A stretch of DNA of 64,000 nucleotides from Rathayibacter oskolensis (GCF_900177245.1 NZ_FXBM01000001.1:620001-684000); one strand, 5' to 3'; counted from the stretch's first letter, positions 54,310 through 63,756 are shown. Notes: a model not told the origin generated them from the sequence alone. A program made the numbers and translations.

Positions 54310-56772
54310 TCACTCGTTGTCGCCGCCGGTGGCCTCGCTCGCGTTGCCGGAGCGCTCGCCGGCCCACGACCAGTTGGCGACCTCGGGGAGGTCCTCGCCG
54401 TGCTCGCGGGTGTAGGCGCGGGCGCGGATCCGGGAGTCCTGCATCTCCTGGCGGAGGCCCGCGGCCCGCGAGCCGAGGCCGGGGGTGCGGTCGATCACGT
54501 CGATGACGAGCGAGTAGCGGTCGAGGTCGTTGAGCATCACCATGTCGAACGGAGTGGTCGTCGTCCCGTTCTCCTTGTAGCCGCGCACGTGCAGGTTCTG
54601 GTGCCCGCTCCTCTTGTAGGTGAGGCGGTGGATCAGCCAGGGGTAGCCGTGATACGCGAACACGACCGGCCGGTCAGGGGTGAAGATCGCATCGAACTCG
54701 CGGTCGGAGAGGCCGTGCGGGTGCTCGGACTCGGACATCAGGCGCATCAGGTCGACGACGTTCACCGTCCGGATCGCGAGATCGGGCAGCTTCTCGCGGA
54801 GGATGCTCACCGCGGCGAGCGTCTCGAGGGTCGGCACGTCTCCCGCGCAGGCGAGCACGACATCCGGTGACTCGCCCTGCCGCTCGTTGCTGGCCCACTC
54901 GAGGATGCCGAGCCCGCGGGTGCAGTGGGCCACCGCCTCCGCCATGGTCAGCCACGCCGGGGCCGGCTGCTTGCCCGCGACGACGACGTTGACGTAGTCG
55001 ACGCTGCGGAGGCAGTGGTCGTAGACCGACAGGAGCGTGTTCGCGTCGAACGGCAGGTAGACGCGCACCACCTCCGGCTTCTTGTTGACGACGTGGTCGA
55101 TGAAGCCCGGGTCCTGGTGGCTGAAGCCGTTGTGGTCCTGTCGCCAGACGTGGCTCGAGAGCAGGTAGTTGAGGCTGGCGATCGGGCGGCGCCATTCGAT
55201 GTCGCGAGTGCCGGTCAACCACTTCGCGTGCTGGTTGAACATCGAGTCGATGATGTGGATGAACGCCTCGTAGCAGGTGAAGAGTCCGTGGCGGCCGGTG
55301 AGGAGGTAGCCCTCGAGCCAGCCCTGGCACTGGTGCTCCGACAGCACCTCCATCACGCGGCCGGCGCGGGCGAGGTGGTCGTCGAGCGGGCTGAGCTCGG
55401 CGTCCCACTGCTTGTCGGTGGCGGCGTAGACGCTCTGCAGGCGGTTGCTCGCCACCTCGTCCGGCCCGAAGATGCGGAAGTTGGTGGGGTTCGCGCGGAT
55501 GACATCGGCGAGCCACTCGCCGAGGACCTTGGTCGCCTCCGCGGTCGTGCCGCCGGGGGACTCGACGACGACCTCGTAGCGGCGGAAGTCGGGCAGGCGG
55601 AGCGCCTGGCGCAGCAGCCCGCCGTTGGCGTGCGGCGTGGCGCTCATCCGCAGGTCGCCGTCGGGTGCGAGCGAGCGCACGCGCTCCGCGATGCCCCCCT
55701 CCTTGGTGAAGAGCTCGTCGGGGCGGTAGGAGCGCAGCCAGTCCTCGAGGAGGCGGGTGTGCGCCTCCGTGTCGCGGGCGTTGGCGAGGGGGACCTGGTG
55801 GGCTCGGTACGTGCCCTCGACCTGGACACCGTCGATCTCGGTCGGGCAGGTCCAGCCCTTGGGGGTCTTCAGGATGATCATCGGCCACGCGGGACGGTTC
55901 AGGTCGCCCTCGGCGGCGCGCTTCTTGATCGCGGCGATGCGGTCGAGCACCGTGTCGAGGACCGCCGCGAAGCGCTCGTGGACCCGCATCGGGTCCTCGC
56001 CGTCGAACCCGCCCTCGACGAGGAACGGCTCGTGACCGTACCCGCGCATCAGGCTCTCGAGCTCCTCCTGTGGGATGCGGGCGAGGATGGTCGGGTTCGC
56101 GATCTTCCAGCCGTTGAGGTGCAGGATCGGCAGCACCACGCCGTCGGTGGCCGGGTTCACGAACTTGTTCGAGTGCCAGCTCGTGGCCAGGGGACCGGTC
56201 TCGGCCTCACCGTCGCCGACCACGGCCGCGACGAGCAGGTCGGGGTTGTCGAAGGCGGCTCCGTAGGCGTGGCTCAGGGCGTAGCCGAGCTCGCCGCCCT
56301 CGTGGATGCTGCCGGGGGTCTCGGGGGCGGCGTGGCTCGGGATGCCGCCGGGGAAGCTGAACTGGCGGAAGAGGCGGCGCAGGCCGTCCTCCGTCTCGTC
56401 GATGTGCGAGTAGATCTCGCTGTAGGTGCCGTCGAGGTAGGCGTTGGCGACCATGCCGGGGCCGCCGTGGCCCGGACCGGTGATGTAGAGCGTGGGCTGG
56501 CTGCGCTCGCGGATCGCGCGATTGAGGTGCGCGTAGATGAGGTTCAGTCCGGGAGTCGTCCCCCAGTGGCCGAGGAGACGCGGCTTGATGTCATCGCGGC
56601 TCAGGGGCGTGCGGAGGAGGGGGTTGGCCAGCAGGTAGATCTGGCCGACGGCGAGATAGTTCGCGGCGCGCCACCAGGCGTCGATCGTCTCGAGGGTGTC
56701 GGGGTCGAGCGGTGCGTCGTCGCGGGAGGCCCAGACGTGCTGGGCGGCAGAGGTGATCGAGGATGCGGCCAT
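54310..56772 (-). CDS. xfp: Xylulose-5-phosphate/fructose-6-phosphate phosphoketolase
   Basis: 820 residues. TPP-dependent enzyme that splits xylulose-5-P or fructose-6-P with phosphate to acetyl-phosphate. Family features: '[21 protein letters not shown]' (in parts), '[18 protein letters not shown]', '[23 protein letters not shown]' (in parts), and the TPP motif '[22 protein letters not shown]' (in parts). '[20 protein letters not shown]' sits in the C-terminal half. Monocistronic; its ATG is followed by codons typical of the family. Confidence 0.96.
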   Translation of the reverse strand: MAASSITSAAQHVWASRDDAPLDPDTLETIDAWWRAANYLAVGQIYLLANPLLRTPLSRDDIKPRLLGHWGTTPGLNLIYAHLNRAIRERSQPTLYITGPGHGGPGMVANAYLDGTYSEIYSHIDETEDGLRRLFRQFSFPGGIPSHAAPETPGSIHEGGELGYALSHAYGAAFDNPDLLVAAVVGDGEAETGPLATSWHSNKFVNPATDGVVLPILHLNGWKIANPTILARIPQEELESLMRGYGHEPFLVEGGFDGEDPMRVHERFAAVLDTVLDRIAAIKKRAAEGDLNRPAWPMIILKTPKGWTCPTEIDGVQVEGTYRAHQVPLANARDTEAHTRLLEDWLRSYRPDELFTKEGGIAERVRSLAPDGDLRMSATPHANGGLLRQALRLPDFRRYEVVVESPGGTTAEATKVLGEWLADVIRANPTNFRIFGPDEVASNRLQSVYAATDKQWDAELSPLDDHLARAGRVMEVLSEHQCQGWLEGYLLTGRHGLFTCYEAFIHIIDSMFNQHAKWLTGTRDIEWRRPIASLNYLLSSHVWRQDHNGFSHQDPGFIDHVVNKKPEVVRVYLPFDANTLLSVYDHCLRSVDYVNVVVAGKQPAPAWLTMAEAVAHCTRGLGILEWASNERQGESPDVVLACAGDVPTLETLAAVSILREKLPDLAIRTVNVVDLMRLMSESEHPHGLSDREFDAIFTPDRPVVFAYHGYPWLIHRLTYKRSGHQNLHVRGYKENGTTTTPFDMVMLNDLDRYSLVIDVIDRTPGLGSRAAGLRQEMQDSRIRARAYTREHGEDLPEVANWSWAGERSGNASEATGGDNE

Positions 56773-56884
56773 GGTGCAACGCTGGCACCCGGCCGTCCCC
56801 GGGGGAAGGGCCTTGTGACGTCCGGCCCGTGACCGGCCGGGGCCCCTCCTCGCGTCGGCGAGGGAGACAGGGCCCTGCGCCGGG

Positions 56885-57640
56885 TCAGCCCCGGGGAGTC
56901 GCCCGGCGGAGGATCAGGTAGCCGAGCACTGCGGCGACCACCGTGGGGATCAGCAGGAGGGCGAACGCTCCGCTGAAGCCGATCGCCTCGACGGAGAGCC
57001 AGACGGCGTCCCAGCTGCCGATGAGGGTGACGAGCGCGATCAAGCCGACGACGAGTGCGCCCAAGGAGAGGAAGAACACGGTCATCCCGGCCGCGCGCCA
57101 GCGGACGTAGACCGACGCCGTCGCGGAACCCGCGAAGAAGAAGAAGAGGAACAGGATGAACGTCGCGACCGCCTGCGCACCCCAGGAGACGTCGGTGAAG
57201 GCGGAGGTGCGGAACATGTACCCGCCGAGCCCCCATCCGTTCGTCGCCTGCTCGAGTGCGGACATCCCGGAGTAGACGACCGTCCACGCGGCCGAGAGGA
57301 CCACGAAGGTCAGGGCGCTGCCGAGGTAGTAGTCGCGGCGGGTCGAGCCGTAGCCGAGCGCGAGCGCGAAGGTCACGTTGGTCGCCTGGATCGCGACGAC
57401 CAGCATGTAGATGAAGATGAAGGTCGTGCCTCCCGTGATCTGCACACCGGACTCGCCTCCCGCGGCCTCGACGCCGGCCATCCGCAGGACCAGCAGCCAG
57501 ATGATCAGGGTTCCGACGAAGATCGCGGCGAGGATCGCCAGCGGCGTGTAGAGGAGCGTCGCCGGGTTCGCGAAGTGCAGGCGGACGATGCGGAGGAGAC
57601 GGTCGCGCGTGACGGACGGGCGCGGAGCGAGGGCGGTCAT
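56885..57640 (-). CDS. ABC transporter permease (YtrA-type cluster)
   Basis: 251 residues with six predicted spans, the first at about 33-55 ('[23 protein letters not shown]', in parts). There is no binding-protein-dependent loop, so it is an ABC-2-like exporter permease. It overlaps the ATPase gene by 4 nt (57637-57640). Substrate unknown; GntR/YtrA-linked transporters often respond to cell-envelope antibiotics (inference). Confidence 0.85.
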   Translation of the reverse strand: MTALAPRPSVTRDRLLRIVRLHFANPATLLYTPLAILAAIFVGTLIIWLLVLRMAGVEAAGGESGVQITGGTTFIFIYMLVVAIQATNVTFALALGYGSTRRDYYLGSALTFVVLSAAWTVVYSGMSALEQATNGWGLGGYMFRTSAFTDVSWGAQAVATFILFLFFFFAGSATASVYVRWRAAGMTVFFLSLGALVVGLIALVTLIGSWDAVWLSVEAIGFSGAFALLLIPTVVAAVLGYLILRRATPRG

Positions 57641-58512
57641 GATGCTGCCTTTCCGGTGGTCAGCTGGACGACGAGCTGCTGGAGGGAGACGGGCTCGAGC
57701 TCGAGGCCGAGCCGGCGCGCCTCGGCGCGATCGGTGGCGTCGAGTCGGGAGAGCGTCGCGGTCGCGAGGCCACCCACTCCGCTGCGGGAGAGGACCTCGC
57801 GGCCCGTGGTGAAGGAGTCGACGGCGGTGCGCGGGCCGGCGACCGTCGCGGCCGAGCCGCGCAGCTCCTCCGTGTCGCTGTCGATGAGGAGGCGGCCGTC
57901 GTCGATGACGAGGACGTGCTCGAGGAGATTGCTCACTTCGTCGATCAGATGGGTCGAGAGGATCACGGTGCGCGGGTGCTCGGCGAAGTCGGCGAGCAGG
58001 CGGTCGTAGAACAGTTGCCGGGCGACGGCGTCGAGACCGAGGTAGGGCTCGTCGAAGAAGGTCAGCGGGGCGCGCGAGGCGAGGCCGACGATCACACCGA
58101 TCGCCGAGAGCTGGCCGCGGCTCACCTTCTTGACCTTGCGGTCGAGAGGGAGGCGGAACTCCTCGACGAGCTGCTGCGCGAACTCCTCGTCCCAGCCCTC
58201 GAAGAACCAGCGGGCGCTCTTGAGCACGTGCTTCACCCGGAAGTCGTCGGGGTACTTCTGGCTCTCCTTGATGAAGCAGGTGCGGGAGAGGACGGCGGCG
58301 TTCTCGACGGGGGAGGCACCGAAGACCCGGATCTCGCCGCTGGAGGCGAACTCCTGGCCGGTGAGCAGCGACATCAGCGTCGTCTTTCCGGCGCCGTTGC
58401 GGCCGAGGAGGCCGTGGATCCGGTTCTCGTCGAGCGCGAAGCCGACGTCGGTGACGGCGTTCATGGAGCCGTAGTGCTTGCTGAGGCCGGCGACCTCGAT
58501 GACCGCGCTCAT
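57637..58512 (-). CDS. ABC transporter ATP-binding protein (YtrA-type cluster)
   Basis: 291 residues. Walker A GRNGAGKTT (37-45), a degenerate signature 'VSRGQLSAIGVIVGLA' in place of LSGGQ, Walker B 'PLTFFDEPYLGLD', and H-loop 'VILSTHLIDEVSNLLEHVLVI' (in parts). The altered signature is typical of this YtrB-like subfamily. It overlaps the GntR gene by 4 nt and the permease by 4 nt, so three proteins are made from one tightly coupled operon. Confidence 0.9.
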   Translation of the reverse strand: MSAVIEVAGLSKHYGSMNAVTDVGFALDENRIHGLLGRNGAGKTTLMSLLTGQEFASSGEIRVFGASPVENAAVLSRTCFIKESQKYPDDFRVKHVLKSARWFFEGWDEEFAQQLVEEFRLPLDRKVKKVSRGQLSAIGVIVGLASRAPLTFFDEPYLGLDAVARQLFYDRLLADFAEHPRTVILSTHLIDEVSNLLEHVLVIDDGRLLIDSDTEELRGSAATVAGPRTAVDSFTTGREVLSRSGVGGLATATLSRLDATDRAEARRLGLELEPVSLQQLVVQLTTGKAAS

Positions 58513-58865
58513 CGCGATCCCCCTTCGTTGATCATGGCGGCGAGCTGCTCGGTGGTGAGGCCGAGCTTGGCGGCCTCGGCGAGCAGCGGTGCGACGAACT
58601 GGTCGCGGAACTGCGTGCGGCGCTTCTCGACCAGCCGGTCGCGGGCGCCCTCGGCGACGAACATGCCGATCCCCCGTCTCTTGTAGAGGACCCCGTCGTC
58701 GACGAGCAGGTTCACGCCTTTACCGGCCGTGGCCGGGTTGATGCGGTGGAACGCGGCGAACTCGTTGGTGGAGGGGACCTGAGTCTCTTCGGGGAGCGCC
58801 CCGGCGATGATGTCGTTCTCGATCTGCTCCGCGATCTGCAGGAAGATCGGGCGGGAGTCGTCCAT
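58509..58865 (-). CDS. GntR-family (YtrA subfamily) regulator
   Basis: 118 residues: a GntR winged helix ('PIFLQIAEQIENDIIAGALPEETQVPSTNEFAAFHRINPATAGKGVNLLVDDGVLYKRRGIGMFV', in parts) and a short C-terminal helical tail, as in YtrA, which lacks a ligand-binding domain. First gene of the operon with the ABC transporter and probably its repressor, through the palindrome at 58893-58920. Confidence 0.92.
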   Translation of the reverse strand: MDDSRPIFLQIAEQIENDIIAGALPEETQVPSTNEFAAFHRINPATAGKGVNLLVDDGVLYKRRGIGMFVAEGARDRLVEKRRTQFRDQFVAPLLAEAAKLGLTTEQLAAMINEGGSR

Positions 58866-58892
58866 GAGGGCCTCCTTCCGTCAGCAGGTGTG

Positions 58893-58920
58893 TTGGTTAG
58901 TTGGTGCAGTAACTAACCAA
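58893..58920. promoter_or_regulatory. Operator of the GntR-ABC operon
   Basis: TTGGTTAGTT (58893-58902) and AACTAACCAA (58911-58920) form a perfect 10-bp inverted repeat with an 8-bp centre, 28 bp before the GntR start. Strikingly AT-rich for this genome. It is in the right place to be the autoregulatory site. Confidence 0.8.
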
Positions 58921-59006
58921 GCAGGGTGGAGGGCCGCTGTCAAGAGACGCGTGCACGCGGTTCGCGACGGTGGGGCGGGCGGGCGTCGGTACACTGGGTC
59001 CGGCCA

Positions 59007-59078
59007 GCCTCTGTAGCTCAATGGAAGAGCGACTCCGTCCTAAGGAGCAGGTTGGGGGTTCGAGTCCCTCCAGGGGCA
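59007..59078 (+). tRNA. tRNA-Arg (anticodon CCT)
   Basis: Acceptor GCCTCTG/CAGGGGC (one G-T pair), D-arm GCTCAATGGAAGAGC, anticodon loop GTCCTAA in stem CTCC/GGAG, and T-arm GGGGGTTCGAGTCCCTCC. CCA is encoded at 59079-59081. The DNA beyond the tRNA looks accessory, and tRNA-Arg(CCT) genes are common integration sites. Confidence 0.93.
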
Positions 59079-59081
59079 CCA

Positions 59082-59601
59082 CGGTGTCTTCATCAAGACC
59101 CTCGCCAAGGGAATTCCGCGCGTCAGCACCGATGTCAGCCTGCGGAAGGCCGGCGAGGGTCCGAGCACCACTCTTCCGAACGGTGTTTTTTCGTGCGCGA
59201 GAGTCTGAGCCCTCTGCGATGTGATCGCGGCGAACGTCTCGTTCGACTCGGCAGTGATCGTCTCGTCGGAGCGGGCTGAGGCTCACGGGGTACAGCGCCG
59301 GTGTGCAGCACGAGGATGCAGCTTGCGAGACAGAGAAGTGAACATCGTCCTCAGCGTCGACACACCGAGTCGGTCATCACGAACGTCTTGACGCCGCTCT
59401 TGTTCTCCGTCGGCGAGTGCTCATGGGCGGTGGGAGTGCCGGCGCTCGCTGCGGGTCGTTCGGGCAACGCCGAGCTCGCGCGCTCCAGCGGCCTTCGAGA
59501 CGTTCACGAGAGCTCACCTGGATCGGGGCAGTCGGCCGTCCCGTATGGGGATCGTTCTCCGGGACGCGCATCGTGAGAAGGGCGTGTGTCCCTTGCACGA
59601 A
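59082..59601. other. Gap without recognisable genes next to tRNA-Arg
   Basis: About 520 bp downstream of the tRNA without a convincing CDS; open frames are Arg/Ser-rich and lack start signals. A weak CACC/GGTG hairpin followed by six T (59185-59191) may terminate the tRNA transcript. Near 59310-59370 base composition drops slightly. I see no integrase, no direct repeat of the tRNA 3' end and no insertion-sequence ends. Confidence 0.5.
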
Positions 59602-59638
59602 CTGAGCGGCCGCCGGCGAAGCGCCGGCGGCCGCTCAG
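59602..59638 (-). terminator. Terminator of the secreted carboxypeptidase-regulatory-like gene
   Basis: CTGAGCGGCCGCCGGCG (59602-59618) pairs perfectly with 59622-59638, a 17-bp stem with a 3-nt loop, 14 bp after the stop on the minus strand. Confidence 0.85.
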
Positions 59639-59652
59639 GTGCGTCTCCTGGG

Positions 59653-60543
59653 TCAGGCGCAGCGGGCGAGGTACTGCTTGACGTCGGCGCTGGTCAGAGT
59701 CTTGACCGCGTCGACCCCGCCGTGGCTGCGGAGGTAGGCGCGGGCTGCGGCGGTCGCCTTCGCGAAGGTCAGCGTCGAACGGTCCACGCAGGGAGCGGAG
59801 GCGAGCGGGTTCGCCTTCGTGGTGCGGACATCGGCGTCGATGCCGGTCACGGCCTGATCGAGGCTCGTGATGATGATGGGCTCAGCGCCGTCCTGGGTCG
59901 GGCTGTTCCGCCACCACTGCGCCCAGTTCCCTTCGCTGTCTGTAGGACCGAAGGCGACGGTGAAGGTGGTTCCGAGGTCGGTGTCGATTCCGCGGATGGT
60001 GTAGTCGCCGTTCGCGTCCGTCGTCGCATCGATGGTGGGCAGGAATGCGTAGACGCCCTGGTACGCGGATACCGGAACGGAGGCGCCGTCATCGGTGGTC
60101 ACGTGGCCGCTGATCGTCGCTCCGAGCGGGAGGACGTACTCGGGCAGGGTCAGGGTCTCACCGGCGCCGACCGAGAAGTCGGTGCCTCGCGCGTTCCTGG
60201 TCTGCGCGCCGAGATCACGGGGCACGTGGACGCCGTTCTCGACCTGAGCGGCGACCGCGTAGTCCAGGTCGGGCAGCACCGCGGCGGAGAAGGTGCCGTC
60301 GGCGGTCGTCGTCGTGATGACGGTGGGCGTTGCTTCGCTCACGCTCTCCGGGAAGAGGTACACCTCGGTGCCGGCGGCAGGGGGAGCGTCGGGCGTGCCT
60401 TCGAGGAGGACCCGGCCGGTGATCGTCCCGGTCGCCTCCGCGGTGTCGGCGAACGCGGGAGTGGCCAGTGCGGAGCCGGCGACCAGGACGGCGGCGGCGA
60501 ATGCGAGCGTGCGCCGGGCGGCGGCGAGCGAGAGCAGTGACAT
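59653..60543 (-). CDS. Secreted protein with carboxypeptidase-regulatory-like repeats
   Basis: 296 residues. Sec signal peptide ('TLAFAAAVLVAGSALATPAFA', in parts; cleavage near residue 33). The mature part has two or three beta-sandwich units of the carboxypeptidase-regulatory/CNA-B kind: 'GTITGRVLLEGTPDAPPAAGTEVYLFP' (in parts) with 'TTADGTFSAAVLPDLDYAV', then 'GATISGHVTTDDGASVPVSAYQGVYAFL' (in parts) with 'TDANGDYTIRGIDTD'. The C-terminal 60 residues hold a Cys pair and a helical segment. No sortase motif. AGGGGA precedes the ATG. Role unknown, likely cell-surface. Confidence 0.78.
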   Translation of the reverse strand: MSLLSLAAARRTLAFAAAVLVAGSALATPAFADTAEATGTITGRVLLEGTPDAPPAAGTEVYLFPESVSEATPTVITTTTADGTFSAAVLPDLDYAVAAQVENGVHVPRDLGAQTRNARGTDFSVGAGETLTLPEYVLPLGATISGHVTTDDGASVPVSAYQGVYAFLPTIDATTDANGDYTIRGIDTDLGTTFTVAFGPTDSEGNWAQWWRNSPTQDGAEPIIITSLDQAVTGIDADVRTTKANPLASAPCVDRSTLTFAKATAAARAYLRSHGGVDAVKTLTSADVKQYLARCA

Positions 60544-60693
60544 GGAGATCCCCTCAGCGGGAGCAGCGTGCTCCCATCGATTCCGACACTAGAGGTAGCG
60601 GCGAGATCCCAGACGAAAGCCTGCCGCGTCGTCCCGGTGGAGGATCGCGCTGCGGACGCTGTCGCCGCGCTTACGTGCCGCACGGAGTGAGGG

Positions 60694-61143
60694 TCACGCG
60701 TTGATGGTGAGGTCGTACGGCTCTGCTCGCCAGCCGCAGCCTGGCCCGTTCGGTTCATCGATGAGCACCCAGTCGATCCGGTACTCCTGCTGACGTATCT
60801 GTCCGCCGACGGAGTCGAGGAGGGTCAGTTGCACGGTGTCGGGATGGTGGTCACCGAAGTCATAGACCCACAAGCCCGGAGTCGAGTGGGTGACCCAGTA
60901 GGAGCGTCCTACAGCGGGAGCGGCGTCCTGTGAGGGGTATGCGCGGATGTCACCCGCACACAGCCGAATATCGCTGATGGCCTCTGCCCCGGCGCCGACC
61001 GCGGTGATGCGCAGTTCATTCCGGAAGCCGATCTCAGTGCAACTGAAGCCGCAGGACGACAGCGCCAAGGACGCGCTGACGCCGAGCGCGACCGTTCCGA
61101 CCCAGGCGAAAGCGCGCATCTGATGACGTGAGCTCGAGGTCAT
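60694..61143 (-). CDS. Putative lipoprotein of unknown function
   Basis: 149 residues with a lipoprotein signal: core 'FAWVGTVALGVSASLALSSC' with the lipobox LSSC. The second Met (61119, 'MRAFAWVG') may be the real start, since it gives a normal signal-peptide length. The mature domain has four further cysteines ('FSCTEIGF', 'IRLCAGD', 'GCGWRAEPYD') and looks beta-rich. No family recognised. In-frame sequence upstream of the ATG belongs to the broken gene described next. Confidence 0.65.
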   Translation of the reverse strand: MTSSSRHQMRAFAWVGTVALGVSASLALSSCGFSCTEIGFRNELRITAVGAGAEAISDIRLCAGDIRAYPSQDAAPAVGRSYWVTHSTPGLWVYDFGDHHPDTVQLTLLDSVGGQIRQQEYRIDWVLIDEPNGPGCGWRAEPYDLTINA

Positions 61144-61199
61144 GCCGGTGACGCTACCCGCACAGGGCGCCCCGCAAGGGGATGGTCTCGCGGGCGCTA

Positions 61200-61498
61200 C
61201 GCCGGGAGACGGTGTCGCGACGTGCCGCTCGACGATGCTTCGCGCTTGCGCCTCGTCGCCTTCAGCGCGGTACAGGTCTGCGATATCGAGCTCGCCGGCA
61301 GGCGTGACGGTACCCGGGTCTCGCTCGAACGCTGCAGTGATGCTCCGGGCTGTCGAGCGTGATCGTCAGGAATGCGACGATCCGGTCGTTCACGTTCGCT
61401 GATCGTCGCGATGCTCTGGCGAAGTCGCTGGTGAGGAGGTCGCGGAGCGGGCCCTCGGTGTTGTCCTCGACGACGAAACGACCGCACGTGCGCTCAGC
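61200..61498 (-). pseudogene. Frameshifted gene remnant
   Basis: On the minus strand two frames carry protein-like sequence that would join into one product. Frame A, from just after 61498, reads 'RFVVEDNTEGPLRDLLTSDF' then 'NDRIVAFLTITLDS'. Near 61350 the sense moves to a second frame, 'ARSITAAFERDPGTVTPAGE' then 'LDIADLYRAEGDEAQARSIV'. Neither frame has a usable start and both show non-random codon use. This looks like a gene broken by an indel, but no family is recognised. A sequencing error cannot be excluded. Confidence 0.4.
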
Positions 61499-61642
61499 CT
61501 ACGGACGGGGCCGCCCGCGCCCTCCGATCCACTTGAGGATGCCGGTCGTGCCGACCGAGACCACGGCGACCAGGAGGAGGAATGGAAGGACACCCAGAAA
61601 CAGGAACAGTATGAAGCTGTCTGCACCCGCGAACCCATCCAT
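61499..61642 (-). CDS. 47-residue single-span membrane protein
   Basis: Short ORF 'MDGFAGADSFILFLFLGVLP' continuing 'FLLLVAVVSVGTTGILKWIG' and ending in a basic tail 'GRGRPRP'. One membrane helix of about 25 residues. TAGGAT lies exactly 6 nt before the ATG (61654-61649 on the minus strand), the leaderless pattern of this genome, which is the main support. Function unknown; possibly once co-transcribed with the broken gene downstream. The 177 bp up to marR show nothing else. Confidence 0.55.
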   Translation of the reverse strand: MDGFAGADSFILFLFLGVLPFLLLVAVVSVGTTGILKWIGGRGRPRP

Positions 61643-61819
61643 ACGCCGATCCTAGGTTCTGCGCCTGGCCCCGGGAGGAGGTCCACCAGCCCTCACGAGG
61701 AGGAAGTCGGGCCAGCCACCTCGCTCCCGGGATGTCGAGGCTGCAGCACTGACCGCTGGGCCTCCGGCGCATCCTCGGGATCAGCGACGTGTGAGATGCG
61801 GGTCGACGAGATCGGCGGA

Positions 61820-62326
61820 TCAGCTGTTCAGTTCGGGGACCGACCAGCGCGACGGCTGCTCCGGCGGCGGCGGTCTCTCCTGCCTGGACGCCCCGGGGAG
61901 CACGGCGGCGAAGCGGGTCAAGACGGTGCTCACGGTCTCGAGCGTCCGGTCGTCGTACTCGTCGAGTGCCGCCTCGAGCGAGATCTGCGAGGAGCGGAGG
62001 AACGGGGCTGCGCGCTCTCGTGCCGCCCCGGTCGCCCGCAGTGTCACGATGCGGCGGTCGCCGCTCTCGCGACTGCGGGCGACGAGGCCCTGCCGCTCGA
62101 GCCGGTTCACGAGCGCGTTGGTCGCACCGGAGGTGAGGCCGATGCGCGAGGACAGCCGGCCGGGCGAGAGCGGGCTGTCCTCGTCCTCGGCCCAGAGGAT
62201 CTCGCCGAGCGCCGTCCCGTCAGTCGTCGGCAGGTCCAGCCAGCGCGCCAGCTGATGAGCGGAGTCCTGGTAGCTCACCGCGTACCACCGCAGAGCCTCG
62301 AGCATCTGCTTCCTCGGCGTCGTCAT
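61820..62326 (-). CDS. MarR-family transcriptional regulator
   Basis: 168 residues. MarR winged helix: 'LSPGRLSSRIGLTSGATNALVNRLERQGLVARSRESGDRRIVTLRATGAAR' (in parts) with the DRR wing motif 'SGDRRIVTL'. Helices before and after form the dimer interface. GAGGAGACC lies before ATG 62326. Divergent from the esterase gene, so it probably controls it. Effector unknown. Confidence 0.9.
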   Translation of the reverse strand: MTTPRKQMLEALRWYAVSYQDSAHQLARWLDLPTTDGTALGEILWAEDEDSPLSPGRLSSRIGLTSGATNALVNRLERQGLVARSRESGDRRIVTLRATGAARERAAPFLRSSQISLEAALDEYDDRTLETVSTVLTRFAAVLPGASRQERPPPPEQPSRWSVPELNS

Positions 62327-62486
62327 TCGGTCTCCTCGCACTCGGAGCGGATCCGGTCGAGTGCAGCGCTGCTCTGACGGATCTCGGATATCTTCATGGT
62401 GATAACACTTCACTGTGATTGTATGGCGCAGTGCGGTCGCGATCGACGTGTCCGCGCGTCCCTGCATTCAGCTCGAGAGGCGCACA
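62327..62486. promoter_or_regulatory. Divergent marR-esterase control region
   Basis: 160 bp, relatively AT-rich around 62385-62425. It contains the 9-bp palindrome TCACTGTGA (62410-62418) and related half-sites (TTCATGGTGAT nearby) that could form a MarR operator. No clear -35/-10 pair is visible. An alternative esterase start (GTG or ATT-like codons at 62415) would lie inside this region. Confidence 0.4.
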
Positions 62487-63413
62487 GTGACCCGTCGTCC
62501 GTTCCGACCGCTCTTCTGGTCGCTGTCCCAGCTCGGTTCCCGCGTCCGGTTCACGCCCTCGGTCGCCGGTGGCCTCGCGACCATCGCGCTTCCCGCCGAG
62601 ACAGGATTGGTCATCCCGACGAGGCACGGGCCCGTGAGAGCCGTCGTCGTCCGGCCGGCGTCGGGGCCCGCAGACTCCGACCCTCCTGTGGTCCTGCAGC
62701 TGCACGGCGGCGGGTTCCTCAACCGGTACCCGGAGCAGGACCGCCATATCGCTCGTTATCTCGCGTCGCGACTCGGAGCGGTGGTCGTGCTGCCGGACTA
62801 CTCCACCGCACCAGGAGCGCAGTACCCCGACGCGGAGGAGGAGATGGACGACGTCGCACGCTGGGTAGGAGCCTCCGGGCGGACGCACGGATGGGACGGG
62901 TCGCGTCTGCTGCTCTCCGGGATCAGTGCGGGCTCGAAGCTCGCGATCAACATCTGCCAGCAGATCCACACGAGCGGAGGCGTTCGACCGCTCGCCGTCT
63001 TGCTGATCGTCCCCGTCACGGACATGAGCCGGACGGACCGCACCTCCCCGGCACGACGACCCGTGATCAGTCCCTTCGTCCAGCGGCTGGTGGCCTGGGC
63101 GTACGTCCCGGACGTGACGAGGCGTCGGGAGGCACTGGCATCACCGCGCTACGACCCCTCGGTGCCTCTCGCCATGCCGCCGACCCTCATCCAGACCGCT
63201 GAGTACGACACGCTCGCCACCGAGGGGCGCGAGCTGGCGCTCTCCCTGCGAGCCGCGGGAGTCCCCGTCGTCCACAAGACCTACGCCGAAGCGGACCACG
63301 GCTTCTACTCTCAGAAGCCAGTAGCCCGGGTCGACGAGATGCTGGGTGAGATCGTGGACTTCTTCGCGGAGCGTCTCACACACTCCCGGGTAGCAGGACC
63401 GCCTCCGGCGTAG
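62487..63413 (+). CDS. Alpha/beta-hydrolase (HSL-family esterase)
   Basis: 308 residues from the GTG at 62487 (GAGAGG 6 nt upstream); a longer form from 62415 is possible but its first 24 residues look unrelated. Oxyanion-hole motif HGGG at 73-76 ('VLQLHGGGFLNRY'), nucleophile Ser147 in GISAG, Asp in 'TAEYDTLATEGREL' and His in 'EADHGFYSQ': the full hormone-sensitive-lipase triad. It hydrolyses short-chain esters; the natural substrate is unknown. Divergent from, and probably regulated by, the MarR gene. Confidence 0.9.
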   Translation: MTRRPFRPLFWSLSQLGSRVRFTPSVAGGLATIALPAETGLVIPTRHGPVRAVVVRPASGPADSDPPVVLQLHGGGFLNRYPEQDRHIARYLASRLGAVVVLPDYSTAPGAQYPDAEEEMDDVARWVGASGRTHGWDGSRLLLSGISAGSKLAINICQQIHTSGGVRPLAVLLIVPVTDMSRTDRTSPARRPVISPFVQRLVAWAYVPDVTRRREALASPRYDPSVPLAMPPTLIQTAEYDTLATEGRELALSLRAAGVPVVHKTYAEADHGFYSQKPVARVDEMLGEIVDFFAERLTHSRVAGPPPA

Positions 63414-63528
63414 CACTGGATCATGTAGTCGAGGAGTTGTCGCTGCCGAAGAAGTGACTTCGCATCAGAACGGAGTGCCAGGGCCCCGGCCGGCTGACCC
63501 GTATGGGGATGGTCAACTGCGACAGCTG

Positions 63529-63756
63529 TCAGGGCTGCGTCTCTGGAGGCTGATCGACGCGGCGGCCCGCAGCGCGCTTCTCGCGTCGGAGCTGCCAGCC
63601 GCCGCCTGCGATCAGAGCGAGAGCGAGGGCGAGGCTGCCGAGGCGCGCCAGCCAATGCATGTCCGGGAACATGATCATCGGCAGGGCGGCGACGAACGTC
63701 GCTCCCACGAAGTACCAGACCGCGACCGGCGCGGCGAGATTCTCATTCGAGGCCAT
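63529..63756 (-). CDS. Small two-span membrane protein
   Basis: 75 residues with spans at about 9-28 ('APVAVWYFVGATFVAALPMI') and 37-55 ('ARLGSLALALALIAGGGW'), ending in a basic tail ('QLRREKRAAGRR'). ATG 63756 is chosen over longer frames because TACCGT lies 6 nt before it (leaderless pattern). No family recognised. The 115-bp gap to the esterase gene holds no clear terminator. Confidence 0.65.
   Translation of the reverse strand: MASNENLAAPVAVWYFVGATFVAALPMIMFPDMHWLARLGSLALALALIAGGGWQLRREKRAAGRRVDQPPETQP

Noticed and set aside
59082-59200. Attachment site (attR) at the tRNA-Arg 3' end
   Set aside because: No direct repeat of the tRNA 3' part and no integrase gene found within the window.
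59545-59605. Shared 12-mer CCGTATGGGGAT near 59538 and near 63500
   Set aside because: Single short match without extended similarity or inverted ends; probably chance.
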